A stretch of 64,000 bases of DNA from Trileptium ribeirensis (lineage: Eukaryota > Nematoda > Enoplea > Enoplida > Thoracostomopsidae): positions 1 to 64,000 of the forward strand of contig JASANE010001776.1 of NCBI GenBank assembly GCA_030248225.1. Direction: 5' to 3'. Under the pieces are notes generated by a model. It did no database searches. It saw only the letters and a list, made by a program, of their open reading frames with translations, and was not told the origin of the DNA. Of the stretch, positions 45,540 to 58,575 are shown piece by piece (the first letter of the stretch is position 1; every line of letters starts with the position of its first letter). The position numbers and the translations under genes are program-made.

Positions 45540-46240
45540 GCTAATGAGAAAATATGGAAAATTTATGTTCATATAAATGTTCATTCTCTAAAAAATTTTG
45601 TAAAAACTGTTTAATCCCAACTTTAGAACATTGAACTCTTTTTTACTTTGTGTCAATATGGAAAATTCATGTCCTTATAAATGGTCATTCTCTAAAATGT
45701 ATACCTAGTAACCCCATGTATTCAGAGTGCAGAATTTTATTTTGATATAGTTGCTAACTTGTGGCTAATGTTTGCAATGTAAGCAATATTGTAATATTCA
45801 TTGCAATTCGCGGCATCAGTGCAGTTGGATCTAGCCACAACGTTAGATAGCTGACCAACACCAAGAACATCGATGGAAGCAAGATATACAACCAGCTTGA
45901 CAATAAACGTCGCTTCATGAGCATTCGAAACTCAAGTGACGATGCAGTATTTCCTAAAATTATAATGTATCAGAATCTAATTGTACGTTTAGTGCAAATT
46001 ATATCTATTTCAGCTAATGATATCTGTATCTGGTAATTATATCTGTATCTAGTCACAACGTCATATAGCTGACCAAAAACCAAGACCATCAACGGAAAAA
46101 ATATATAACCAGCTTGACAATAGACGTTGCTTCAAGAGCATTCGATATTCTAGCGACGATGCAGGATTTCCTAAAATTATATATGAGAATCTAATTATAG
46201 ATTTTAGTGTAAAATTATATATGTATATGGTAATATTTTG
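45540..46240 (+). repeat. Two tandem duplications (about 105 bp and 219 bp periods)
   Basis: ATATGGAAAATTTATGTTCATATAAAT near 45552 recurs near 45655. A longer unit starting ATCTAGCCACAACG near 45829 recurs near 46048, through ATAGCTGACCAA, ACCAGCTTGACAATA and TTTCCTAAAATTATA. Both pairs are diverged. No coding or splice character. Confidence 0.75.
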
Positions 46241-49200
46241 TTACTGAAACTGTAACTTGAGCTAATATGTATTAATGGGACGCAGCTGCATGGCGCAACT
46301 TCCTAAAACCATGTCCATACGATCCCGGCTATCATAATCTTGATTGTGGACCCAAAAACACGCTGTTTTTCTAATTTAACGCTTTCTCTTTGTCAGACCC
46401 AAGAAGCTATGGAGCTTAGCTAGCCGCAGGCGCGCTTCACGAGGTGTGTTCGGACCCCGCCCGTTTGGTTGCACACGTGTCTATTTTATGGTATGATTGC
46501 TGAGGCCCCCAGGAAGGCTGACACTGACACCTGCTCACAGGTCATAGTGACATGCAATATTCCCTATTTTGATCTCACTTGGAAGTTGTTTGGATCTCTT
46601 GCCTAAGTTGGTGTGTGTATAATAGGTACACGACGGGTTGGGCTATGACGTGAACCTGGGAAAAATTTGTCTCGGCCTTGGCCAATTAGGGCCAAAATTC
46701 GCTCACCAAGAAAGGTTTGACCAATGTGGCCCCCACAGGGCTCCGACAGTTCTCTGAAAGTTTATGGTAGGATTCGTGGCCTTAAAAGATAATTTGGTCG
46801 TGATTCGGTAATTGGTTGCTTAGCGACGCGAGTAAGTTGATTGAGTAAATTTTGGATCGGTTAGTAGTAATTGTTTCATACAAGCGGGATAAGTTTTACA
46901 GTTTTGGTGGACCTTTTCTCGCTTCCGTCTTTGATCATTTCCTGTGCTTAACATGGAAGAGAAAAACGACACGCGCCGAGGCTTGACTACTGCAGGCCTT
47001 GGCGCGGAACGCTGGCCAATGGACAGGACAAAACATTTAAAGATATACGCTGCCAGAAAACGAACGCTAGACAACCCGTTTTGATTTTCTTTTAGTATTT
47101 ATTTGAAGATATATATATATATATAGGCACGGTATGGTACCAAATGGTACAACACTTGGCAGGGTAATTGTAGAAACTTTACATAATAACGCTGATAAGG
47201 CAAGAACAAGTCGCAGAATTGACGCGTCCCATTTGCCCTACAGTGGAGGTGTCGTAATAGCAGTAAAACTGGCCCGGTGGGGCCTTCCCCGGTCCTTAAA
47301 TTCTTAAAAGTAAATGGAGCTGAAAATGAAAGGACGCGGAGTTTGGAATCGCGATGGAAATTAGGGACTATTGCTCGCTCTAAACGCAGCGATATGGGAC
47401 GGACAAAGTGCATGCTCAAAATATAACGGACGATGACAATAACATAGAGAGTATGCATGACGGTAACAACGCGATATCATGCATGGTATAAATATTACAA
47501 CATATTATAAATTAGCCCACTCCTTAGTTTGAAAATTGGTTTGCCTAACGAACTCTTTTACGGTATTTCGCTTTGATAATTGACCAGTATTGTATGAAAT
47601 ATACCTCCCTAATAACATCCCAGGTTGTCGGACGGCTATATAATTAATACGGTGGACGGTGTTGGGGTACTCCCGATTTAAGATACAAACAGTGAACAAG
47701 TTTTACGGTTGGTATCCTAATGTGTTTGACAAATCGTATGTTGGCACGGTGTATTTGATCCATGAGTGCCTTGGGGCACAACATGCATCTCCGGCCACAG
47801 AATCTGCAATGGTGCGATCCGGCGCATTAAATAATATATTTTCTGCTGGCGAGTGACTAGAATCTGCAGAAGCGTAAGTTTAGACCAATGCAACAGTCAA
47901 AACGGCGAGAGCCGCACCATTCCATACTCCGCACCTTCCATTAAACATGAGTTCGTTACCGTAGAAACTGCTCACCCCGATATAGCGGGTCTGTGGGTAA
48001 CTTCGCTCGTGACGATGAGCAGGTCCACCACTCTAATTAACTTTGTACTGAACTCCATCGATGTTTGTATTCGGGCTTTAGCTTAGACTGAGTTCGCTCT
48101 CCGATGGGCAAAAATACGAGTAATCGAACAATTAATGACAAGTGTCCAAAGCTTAACTCCTATCCCGTCAACCTGATATTTCAATGCGTCTATTAACAAA
48201 CTGAAATCTCTACGGCGTTCAGCGCTATTCGATCGCTTACCACCGTTTTCGATATTGGATCGTTTTGCAATTTCTGGACAGTTGGAGCATGTCTCTGACC
48301 TGTAGAGCTTAAGATGAGCGTGACCATTATGTTGATGGTATGGGATCCTGTGAGTTTAATATTTAGATCAAGCATTAAATGATTGGACATCTCTCGGCCT
48401 TCAACCGCTTCCGAGTGACCACATTCGCTTTCGCTAATTATTTCGGATCGTGTACCCATTTTTTAACCGGTAGGGGCAATAGCCCCGGCCTATGAGATTT
48501 AAAAGAAATTTTGACCACTATTTTAAATTAAATAGCATTCTAGGGGAATTTGATCGTTTGTCAGTTGGTCGAGGTTAAAAGCTTATGTGTCGCCAGCGTT
48601 CTATTCGTTCCGTGTTCGGGAATTTAGGAGGTGGCCATTGGGAATCAAAAGATTTTCCCCTTCTTAGTGATACTGGACGACGAGGACCAAAAAGTCAACC
48701 TGGTCATTTTCCTAGCTGGGTTTCGTTCCTACATGACCAAGTTCAAATGAAGTATATATGTATTAACCAGTCGACCATCCTGTTGGTTGCTGACAGTACA
48801 GCGGTAATGTACATAATCGACATAATTACAAACAAGGAATCGGTTGTAAGGGAAGGATATCTTGGGGTTATCGGGTAGGGCGATCTTTGAGGGTTCGTCG
48901 GGATTGGCTGATTGAGGATGCCGATGGATCAACCGTGGTCATTCCTATATTTCAGTCCGGCGATTCTGGGATAAATCCTCGAGGATATTTTCGTATCTCG
49001 GGGACGTGTCGATCGCCTGGTATAACGTCTCACGGCGAGGGCTGATCCACTAACCACAAACATGGGTATTTCTAGACTAACTTTCCTTTGAGCCGGTGGA
49101 GCAGCGGCCATGGACGCGCCCCTGTTTTGTTTGGATCGAGGTTCTCGGATGTTTTTGCGTTTCTGGGGACGTTCTTAGGGAAGTAGAGTATCTCTTCGTT

Positions 49201-52200
49201 TCCACTCTATATTTTTCATCGTCTATGTTATAAACGAAACTGGAGCAATCTAATATGGCTATCCTGTATTTCGGATTTATAGGCGAAGGCGCGACTGGGG
49301 GCTTGTACTACAGTACACAAAGGGTTGAATCGCGACACTCGCGCGAACCTGTATCGTGGTGCGTTCATTTACTTGGGGCGAAAAATTTCACGCTCCTGGA
49401 TAGTTATGACCTTTCGAAGCTCGGGTGAGAGGCTGGTGCCATCTCCCCTTTTATATCCTCCCGTTCCGTGCGGGATCTTGGATAATTTTAGATGAGGCAT
49501 CATTTTTGGTGCAAGGTCCGGCTAGCCGACCTGTTATTTTACTAGAATCGGTTAAAGGGAAACAAAGAAAATTCCATCGCTTGAACAAGAATGGAGACGT
49601 AGAATTCCTATTCCTTTCTGGACGGACCATCTTGTTTGATATCCGTAGAACCTTTGAACAGAACGCACTAACGACTAAAGCCTATGAAGTGTCCGGGTGT
49701 GAACGAACGTTTAGCATTTCTGAGCGATCCTATTTCCTGTGTCAGCAAGTTTGTTCCTATTGGCCGAGGGTACCAACGTAGCGTGCAGTGCCTAACACCT
49801 CGTGAAATTGAGACCGAACTCGAAAATGACCTATTCTGCCTAGCTAAAGGCTCCATACCGTAAAGGCTTTATATTTTCCCAATGCAAGACTTGTGATTTT
49901 TGTGTGGCTGGGAGAACGTCTCAGTCAATTACCTAACCTGTTCCCAGGAAGTCCTAATGTCCCTGTGATGACCATGTAACAAGTGACCAGCACTCAATGA
50001 GAGTAATGACTCAGGTAAGCTTAAGATTTTACTGGGTGCTTATCTGGGCCTGGTGTTTGAGGAGGCTTAGTGGTCAACGACAGTTCCATTCAAAAGACGT
50101 CACCACTTTTTGTATGGCCTGGTGTTGTCTGCTGGCCAATATATTCCATACAATCTCGGTAGGTCGGAGTGACCATTCTCCTCGAAATCAGCAACCTCGG
50201 TAGAATACATACTTCGTGGGGAAATCACCTATAACGAGGATTATGGTCCTTAAGGTAATTTACGTTTACTTTTCTCCATGTATTTTTGAGTTGCGCTGAG
50301 GAGATGCATAGGCTAATCCTCGTTGAGGTGTGTTGATGGTCGAGAGGTATCTCATGGAGCCATGAAAATGCGAACTAGCTTGACCATGATATTTTACAAG
50401 ATGTACAATTGATAAAGATTTGGGGACGTGAGTAGTTTGAGCAAGTTTTCACATCATCAATGCTACTTTTTGTTAGCCTGAGAAAGCTTCCGGGCTAGTC
50501 ATCAAGCAAGGTGGAATGCCCAGGGGCATTCCTCGATTTCCTCCTAGTCATCGTGCGAGCAAAATACTTATGGTGACTGAGAGATATATCTGACAGTAAA
50601 TTCGGAATATACAAATTCGAATCGAAATCTGAACCCCGAATATATATATCTGAACCCCAAATGTATACACGACCTAATCGCGAAAATAGAAAAAAAACTT
50701 GAAAAGTGAGCGATTAAGTCGCTCTGAGAAAATTTGAGGGTTTTGCTCTCATCGGGTCTGAAGAAAAAATTCTTTCAGATCCCAGCTAATTTCGAGGGGT
50801 AGGGGCATGTGATAAAGTTTATGTTTTGGTCCCAGTCTTGGTTTCAGCATGTTCATGACATTATTTTGCATGGTTCTAAACCAGGGCTATTTACCCACAA
50901 CTTATTGTACTAGTATGCTTTCACACTAATAACTTGCCAGTCCAGGATCATTTAGCAAACGGTTCGATGTTGTTTGTACAATCCTATTAATATTGCCTGA
51001 GTTGGTCTTGTCGATTCGGCAAGAAAGGTAATTTGGCATATCCCCGGCTCGTAAGAGATGCACGGGTTTACCTTGACCGGTGGTTCTTACAAGTTTGGAT
51101 GATCCTAATGAAGTTTGGCGTCCTAAGAAAACTTTCAATGTACACAGTCTGACAAAATCCGATACAATAACAAATAAGCGAAGCCAGACTCTGCAATCTT
51201 AACCGGCATTTGGCGTAACAATGTTCCTAAGTGCTTTGAAAATCAAGCGATTCTTACAGGGGTCCTTAGCAAAGTGAATGTAAGCATTCAAATGCATCCA
51301 TGTTCCGTGATTAGGGAAATCGAATGATACCAAAATTACGTGCAGACTGGTCGCGACACTCGGGTGTTGTGTCAGCGCCTTGATAATTATGGGGCTACAA
51401 CCGGACCGTGTGTGCATTTGGAAATCACGATATTACAACACAATTCCCGTTAAATCATAACCCTCTGTGAGGTAATGTATAACTATAAGGTACTGCATAA
51501 ACCCGTTATTATTTAGTGCGAGGGGCAATGTTATTTGTCTATTCTCTGGTCGGTATTATGATAAATTAATTCAAAGGGGTAAGTTCTAGTCTACCACAAA
51601 CAATTTTGATTCCACGAGTATAAGCTTACAGGCATCCAGGACCTTAAGAAAGCATCGAGACAATATATGAAAGGGATGTGTGTATATGCATTATTATACA
51701 GAATAAACAAGCATAAGAGCGAAGAAACTGTACCAAGCCAGAAACCCTTTGATTAAGGCATTTTTCTAGTACGCTCAAGTTATCTTGATCCTAGAATTTT
51801 CCAGATTTCGACCCTGGCCGAGGGTTCGGCCCGAACGTCGGGCCTTGATACCCAAATTTTCTTAACTGACATACAGATAGATTTACTTTACCCACCCGAG
51901 GCGAAAAGGGCCCGCCAAGGCCTCTGCCGCTTGCCACAGACGTAATTCGTTCGGTCCCGATCGCGGGTCAGGCACCGAATGTTCTACTAAAATTAATAAA
52001 TTTTTTGCACGCGATTCAACATCCCAATAATCCTTGCAACCAGTTTTCCTAATTAGATTCATTTTCTGCTAAATTTATAACGGTGATCAGCTCAGGGAAC
52101 ATTTCTTTGAAAAAGTCAGCTTAATAGGCTTTAAAATTGGATCCGTACATCCAAAAATTTGGTTTATGTTCTACCTATGATCATGGGGAACCAGAAAGAC

Positions 52201-53637
52201 TTCGACCAAAATTCTCTTAACTAGGATTCGCGCAAATCTCCGATCGGACGATGTTATTCCAGGACTCAATTAATGTAACGTTTCAATGACTCAAAGGCGA
52301 TGGCTGACGACGGACGGAGAATCCACTCACAGGGTAACCTATTTGCTACAATCATGCTCAGTATTTTATGGAAAATGTTTGCAAGTTATGGACCTATACA
52401 AGCCTATCCTCGGAGAAATTAAATCTCCTTTATTTTACCTAGTTCCCACACTCGTACTTACGCCTTTGACCCCAGCGGGCAGCACCAGCTCGTACCTCAT
52501 CACATGACACTGGACGCCATATGGATTCCTCGGACGACCATCCGATCGTAAAAGCACTGCACGAAAACCATACAAAACAACAGTAATAGTCAGTACTAGC
52601 TATGACCATGGAGCCGGTCAGTATAGTCGACTGAACTCTGTGGTGTCGAAGTCAGACGAATTCTGCGAAGTCAGACGTCACGTCCGGCCTCGAAAATTTT
52701 TCATATATATTAGGATAGCGATTTCGTCGCTATCCAATCCCGGTCGATCTTTCGTCGCCCCTAATTTCTGAATTTTATTTTGTCGACCAATGTAAAAAGT
52801 TCGCAAATGGGGTCAATTTTGTGTAAAGTAAACTAGGAACCCTCTTGAAGAGAGTCTGATAACAATGGGGATGCACCTACAAATTTGGGGCAAAGGTCGA
52901 AATTTCGCCCATTGTTTCTTCTATTTTAATCCTTCTGTGTACGTATAGCGATCCAGACGTTCTCATAATAAAACATTCCTATTCCAGAAATATTAAATGT
53001 ATTACTAAAATATTAATAATTATTATTAAAATTATGAAACTAATAATTTAGAACTATCAAACTAAACTATGAAATGTGAACCTCGACCAACTTCTATAGC
53101 GTTTGCCCCATAGAACCTACGTAGCAACGTGCAAACATTACACGTTGTTATATCTGTCTGCCTCGGAAAAGAGAAGTCGGCAACATCTTATGGCATGTTC
53201 GTCCACTTGGTCATTCCTCTGTTACATTCGCCGATACATGCTGTTGATCTCAGCAACCTTCATGTTCCCCACGCAGGACCGTGCAAACATTGCACGTTTG
53301 TATATCAGTCTGGTGCACGTTTGTATATCATTATGTTTTTATTTTGAGTAGCAATGAGTCCAAAAACGTACCGATTTCATAGGCTCACGGGAGGGGGGCG
53401 CACAAAAGGACGGAAACCTCCCCGGGCCAAGGACAGTGCATCCCCTGGGGAACCGTCCGACAAAAGAGCACGCCCGCCAGGAATCTACTGGGGCAACCGC
53501 GAGGTTCCAAACCTACCCCCTTTCCCTTTATATACCTATATACTTGCATACATTTCTAAATTCGTAAAACTTACGAATTCAGTCGCTGTTTGTTTTATTT
53601 TACTATATATAGGTATATATTATTTATATAGTTATAT
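46241..53637. other. Long GC-richer stretch without recognisable genes
   Basis: About 7.4 kb with base composition nearer to 1-5400 than to the AT-rich introns. The longest frames (47099-47458, 48585-48878, 49425-49781) have no family motif, no convincing splice borders and no partner frames. 53118-53330 repeats GTGCAAACATT-CACGTT words, loosely like the SINE tail. It probably lies inside the channel gene's long intron. I cannot say what it derives from. Confidence 0.5.
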
Positions 53638-54000
53638 ATGTCTATACTTTGTTTTTATTTTCTTACACACATATATATATATAGATACATATATATATAT
53701 AGATTCATAAAGTTTTATATTAAAATTATTAATATTACTAATTATTACGTTAATATTTTAAAGACAAAGAGAAAAGAAGGAGACATGGAAGAAGGACAGA
53801 CAGAGAGGGAGAATAAAGGAGAGAGAAAGAAAACAGAAAGACACAGTAAAAGAAACATGAGACACCTCGAAAAAAGACAACGACAGCAAACAACGAGGAA
53901 ACAAACAAAAGAACGACCGAAAAGGTCGGATAGAGAGACACAGAAAAAGAAAACAAACGGTAATGAAGAAGGGTATAGGGGCAAGGGGTTCCCGTGGGAA
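53638..54000 (+). repeat. AT microsatellite followed by a 200-base purine-rich tract
   Basis: 53670-53710 is a TATATA microsatellite. 53760-53960 is about four-fifths purine on the + strand (AAGACAAAGAGAAAAGAAGG and similar). It produces a 145-codon frame of Lys/Arg/Glu and three overlapping reverse frames rich in Ser/Leu/Phe, all explained by composition. Not called as a gene. Confidence 0.65.
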
Positions 54001-55589
54001 TTTCGAGGGGCTAGGGTTACATTCGGTCACAGGATGAAGAATGGGTTAGATTTATACCAAACACAAAACGGTTAAGCCCGTCAATTTATGTGTATTAGTA
54101 TAGGGAGCTTTAGCAGGCTCTCCTGACCTAACGGCTGGGCAGAACGATGCCCCAGAACGATTTCCTGAGAAGGCAATTCAGATGGTGATACTACCAGAGT
54201 TCCACGGGTAGGGTATATAAAAGTACTAAAATGATGGAATTAGAGAGTCTTCGCGACGGTACGGGCGCTATTTAAGCCTCTGCCGGGTTAACGGGAGGGC
54301 GGACGGAGACTGGGTATTGTTGGATTTGTCTCGACAAGGTGAACACAATGAGGGGTGGTTTGCAGACTTTCGAGTTAGGGATAAAATTTTCGAAAATTTG
54401 TGTCCACTATTGGATTTAGACTATTTTGGGACGTAGTTTAGCGGCTTATTGCGGGTAAACGGAGGGTCAGATAAAAACCCACCGCGCATTGTTGCGTTCA
54501 CCAAGAATATGCGAGTCGAATAACGGGTCGCGTGCCAATATTTAGGGCTGGCAGGAAAATAATACCTTTTTACAAAATGAAAGAAAATTAAATGCTAACT
54601 CCCATATTATACAATAGCAAATGACATGCACGATAGGGGGCGCGCTATAGCGGATGAACTGCTGGTTGGTTAAAGACACGCCAGCACTCGTTCGAATGCT
54701 TGATGTCTGGGCTATACGATGATGTATTAAACTCTCACCGGAGTTACTCTAAAACAAGAGGGAGCAGTTGCAACTCTACTGATGGAGCGATTTTGATAAA
54801 AATGAAGAGTGTGGACGTATTTTAGTCGTACCAAATGTATAGACAAAGAGGCTGCCTGAGGTTATAGATTCGATGAATCTACACGATGACAACCAAAAAG
54901 CTGATTTAGGGCCTTCCGTGGGAAATCGTGAAAAGTTATAAACTAGACGACAGAGTTAATTCAGACGAGATTTGGCCCGAATCGGTTCGTATTGTAGCCG
55001 TAGCATGTAAGACAAGGTATTTTGGGTCAGAGACGGAACTGGCTAAGATACGCCCTAGATTTGGGAAGACGTTAGGGGCCGAAAGAGATTTACGACATAG
55101 AAAAGTGATGCAATCAAATGATGACAACAACCCTACCTATCGTAGGCAGCGGTTGTTTCGACGAGTAAGAGATTAAATTATTAATATAACTCGACAAACT
55201 ATGAACCGAATTTGTTCTACTAGACCTCCTTGGGGAGTCCAATGAATTTTTCACCGAAAAGTATTCGGGGCAAGATTTCGAAAGTTGAAGCGATGACCGG
55301 TTCCGTAAACCTCGTCCGGTTTATTCGCTCACCTAGAATCCGAATACTGTTGTCTTTGCGTTTGTTGTTGTTTTCCTTTAAGCTCAACCATGGAGAGAAG
55401 TTTTGGTTAAGCCAGGTAAAATCAATATTTTAATATTTCATTACTCCGCAGCGAATTTCGGCGTCCGTGCCATTCGCCATTCGGCGAACAGCTACTGCCG
55501 TTCGATGCTTGACGAGCGGCCGAGAGGCCTTTTATTCCCGAACGGTCGTAATTTTGATCTTACGTGCTTAGGAATATACCCAAGAAATC
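54001..55589. other. No recognisable gene
   Basis: GC-richer unannotated sequence. Opposed frames at 54928-55176 and 54936-55130 overlap on both strands and lack motifs. Confidence 0.5.
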
Positions 55590-55740
55590 ATACATGCCGA
55601 CGGTCGGTCATGCCAGGGGGGTGGGGTAGAGGCCCCCACGGGGGGGGGTCGCGGCCATCCCAGGGGGGGTAACCCCCCCTTGGCCGGCCAAATTTGTCTA
55701 GGGGGGTCGATATCGTGAGGACCTTTTTTTTTGGTCCTCG
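55590..55740. repeat. Poly-G/poly-C hairpin region 1
   Basis: Several runs of 6-9 G and 5-6 C are interleaved (CAGGGGGGGTAACCCCCC, GAGGCCCCCACGGGGGGGGG). A terminal AGGACCTTTTTTTTTGGTCCT hairpin sits at 55718-55738. The core CAG(G)nGTAAC(C)nTGGCC recurs at 56312-56442. Strong hairpin and possible G-quadruplex potential. Noncoding. Confidence 0.75.
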
Positions 55741-56311
55741 CAGCCGTTAATACTATTATTAACCCTATATGAGATGGAAATGGAGGATATAAAAAGTCTG
55801 TTTTCATCGTTACATGGTTTACTAAAAAGGAAATTGTCCAGCCTTCCACATTCCTTGATTGCAGCAGCCACGTTTCACAAAACTGTTACCGACCATATTC
55901 ATTCGTTTGTTAAAACGGCTTCGTCTTAAAACCATTTAATTTAGCCGTGTGCATTTGTGTGGTTTTCACTTGTACCGATGAAGAAAGACTAAATATACAC
56001 GTTTATATTTAGTCTTAAACGATTTATCCACAGAACTACTTTACTTTTAGCGACCAAACCCAATCTAAAAGAATGCCAAAAGATTGATAAATCGTCCCCT
56101 GTGACTTTTACTTTAGATTTGGTGGGTTTGGTGGATACTAATTCTGCTGCAATTTTAAATCTTTTAAATTTAAGCTTTAAAAGCGAGAAAAGAAGAGACT
56201 GCCGGAATGGAAGCAAATGCGTCTTGTTATTTTCGTTAAAATTTTTGTATTTTCGTTATTAATCTCTTGAGATGAATAATAGCTTTAGCAACGAAATTGT
56301 TGATAAGACCG
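55741..56311. other. Spacer between the two poly-G regions
   Basis: AT-rich and without a recognisable gene. A reverse frame at 55989-56216 has no family motif. Confidence 0.45.
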
Positions 56312-56442
56312 CATGCCCGGGGGGGGGTGACCTCAGGGGGTAACCCCCCCTGGCCTTTCGGCCTCGGGGGGGGGGGGGGTCGGGACCTCAGGGGGGGGGG
56401 TAACCCCCCCCCTACCCCCCCTGCCGGCATGTATGCAAGAAA
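56312..56442. repeat. Poly-G/poly-C hairpin region 2
   Basis: It starts GCATGCCC followed by 9 G and ends CCCCCCTGCCGGCATG. In between are CAGGGGGTAACCCCCC, GGCCTTTCGGCC, 13 consecutive G, and a longer CAG(G)9TAAC(C)8. The unit is built of nested inverted repeats. The shared core with 55590-55740 shows the two are copies of one family. Confidence 0.75.
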
Positions 56443-57943
56443 TTCTGACCTGATCGAAGTCTCTAAAAACTATGAAATTTTCGTACTATCGGTTCTATCC
56501 ACGTAACTTCGCGTCTCCTTAATTCAATACCCGTACCAATATAAAAGCGTGACATACATGACGGACAAACAGAGCAACACGAAAAGCTGTTAAAGTTGCG
56601 TACATGAAAGCATATGATACACAAATGGACAAAATAGACAAGATTAAAAGCGAGCAATACAAATACATGGCGCTACAAGGGTCGGGTTGATATAATTCCG
56701 TAATAGATCGGATCGCGTCGGGGTGTAGATTATCAGCCTTTCGGGTATATTTTTGTTCGTGGCGAACCTTGATGAGAGCTTGGGCCAACGTATCAGACCG
56801 GAACGGTCCTGTTACAATATGTTACTACAAGTAAACGGCTCTTGGCTTTGTTATGGCTTTAGTTAGCTAGGCTAGGCTTAGCTATTAATAAACGTTTTGC
56901 TTTGTTTTCGTAATCAGAGCCATCAAGGTTTTTTACATCCATCAATTATACAACGGACGAGAAATCGAAAAATGGAAAAAATGGTATTGAAACAAAAATT
57001 TTTTAGTCACTGCAAAACAGTGTATTCTGATTCTCTAAGCAGTGCGATTTATAAAGTTTATACATTAAAATATTTGATCAGAGTTCGTGCCGGTCTGGAG
57101 CTCCTAATGGTGATCTGAAATAGTGAACGCAGCTTTGCTATTGAAAGTTTTGGCAATTTTTTCATGATATATACCTGCACCCAATATTTACTAAATATAC
57201 TCATGCCTTTAACAATGGTTGTATATAGAACAACGATTGATGGGTGCTGCATAGGTCGCATGTGTTGACTGCATATTAGTCGGCGTTTTTAAATTTTAAG
57301 CTTTAAAATGAAGGTCACAAACATCAACAATTTGCCTTGTGATCATCATGTGATGTGGTTGTAAGTAGGGGATGGCTTGGACCGACAGCTACTAATATTT
57401 CATGTTCCTTTATCTGTCAACAAGATACTGGGGTCAAATAATGAAGCTAGTTATATTTTTTGAATTGCTTCTGTTTAAAAATTACATAAAAAGCGAATTT
57501 TAAACAAATAGCAACTTCATACGATACTAGTATCGCAATATTTCGTACATAACTGTGATTGATATAATAACGTTAACAGAATACCGTGAAACATACAAGC
57601 TCATAGGGCGGATAGAGGAGAGAGGGATTATCAACCACAAGGCGCCGGACTCGCGTTCCTCCGGCAGGTGGCTTAGGTGCCGCAACAAGAGGTGCTGTAC
57701 CCCCGTCGCCCCTTACCGACAGGCTGATCCCACCCTGGGGAGAACAAAATGTCCGAACCCCGCCCCTAGGGAACCGTGTTGCCCTCCTCACCCCAGGGAC
57801 CTCGGCGGACCACGCGCATGTATGGACGTGGATCATGAACGAGACACTGAAAAACTATCGTCAAATATAGATATATACTACCATTTTTTTAAAAAATTCT
57901 GTTTCAAATCTCAATTTTAAAAAACTCCTGTAGTACTACTTAC
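56443..57943. other. No recognisable gene
   Basis: Frames at 56519-56788 and 57058-57261 (reverse) and 57555-57920 (forward) were examined for missing channel exons (M1-M2) and show none. 57620-57830 is GC-rich and unique. Confidence 0.45.
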
Positions 57944-58186
57944 CCATTTGCATTGAAACATATCCCGATTTAGCGTTCACTTTGATTAGGCTAAAGTGTT
58001 GAAAATCAATCGATGAACTGACGTAAGCCTCGTGCGACTCTTCATCGTCGGCGTTTGTTTTATCGGTTTTCTGTTTCGAAGTTTTCATTTTGTGACCAAT
58101 ATAATGCGGAGCTGAGGAGAACATTTCACGATCCATAATTCCTATTTTAGACCAGTGAATCACAAGCTTGTCAGATTGGTAGCCAA
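57944..58186 (-). CDS. Probable Cys-loop channel extracellular-domain exon
   Basis: Reverse strand, acceptor CCCTGTTTTAG before 58186, donor GTAAGT after 57944, 243 nt: 2 + 80 codons + 1. The peptide starts GYQSDKLVIHWSKIG and ends with IDFQHFSLIKVNAKSGYVSM. This follows the late ligand-binding domain of Cys-loop receptors: Y-T-D-L-V-W strand, then L-Q-F-L, then G-Y-S before the pre-M1 F-R. An acidic/basic insert (about residues 32-55) is unusual. Same strand as the M3 and M4 exons, 22 kb upstream of them. Its phase 1 end needs an M1-M2 exon of length divisible by three to reach the M3 exon. One gene is likely but not proven. Confidence 0.68.
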
Positions 58187-58459
58187 CTAAAACAGGGATA
58201 ATTGAAAATTTTTTGCACAAATGACAAATAAATTTACCACTAACATACTGTTGTAATTTTTATCAATGTATCTTTATACACTAGATGCTGCAGTATATGT
58301 GTCGTTGGAACAGCAAAGATGTTCACTGGAACAACCTTACTCTTTTCCGCAAATTGTCACAAATTTCATACAGCGTATATGGAGAAGCAATACGCTAACT
58401 GAGTTTGCCATGCCGTGTGCGTTTGCACATGCGTAGTTCATCGCTTTACGAGGTTTTTT

Positions 58460-58575
58460 AAGGAACCGAACAACAGCTTCTAAATAGCATAGTGGCAAGC
58501 GTAAGAGGCTCATATCCAAAACGATCCGGGTTCAATCTACTGCTCGACAAAACATTGTTCAAAACTGCACAAAAT
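58460..58575 (+). mobile_element. SINE-like copy with tRNA-like head
   Basis: TAGCATAGTGGCAAGCG (A-box-like) is followed, after a CTCATAT anticodon-loop-like stretch, by the B-box CGGGTTCAATC. The tail GACAAAACATTGTTCAAAAC and ACACAAAATACAC-like text matches the tails near 15.4 and 18.0 kb. The anticodon stem does not pair, so this is a relic and not a methionine tRNA gene. Confidence 0.55.

Noticed and set aside
49425..49781. 118-codon forward frame in the GC-rich stretch
   Set aside because: No domain or repeat-element signature; an antisense frame overlaps. Could be a decayed element but nothing supports a call.
53638..54075. 145-codon Lys/Arg/Glu-rich frame
   Set aside because: It lies on a purine-rich tract that opens several frames on both strands. 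No family, splice sites or start context; low complexity explains it.
58470..58545. Methionine tRNA (CTCATAT loop, GGTTCAATC box)
   Set aside because: The anticodon stem pairs at only two of five positions and the acceptor ends do not pair. The shared tail with other copies marks it as SINE-like.
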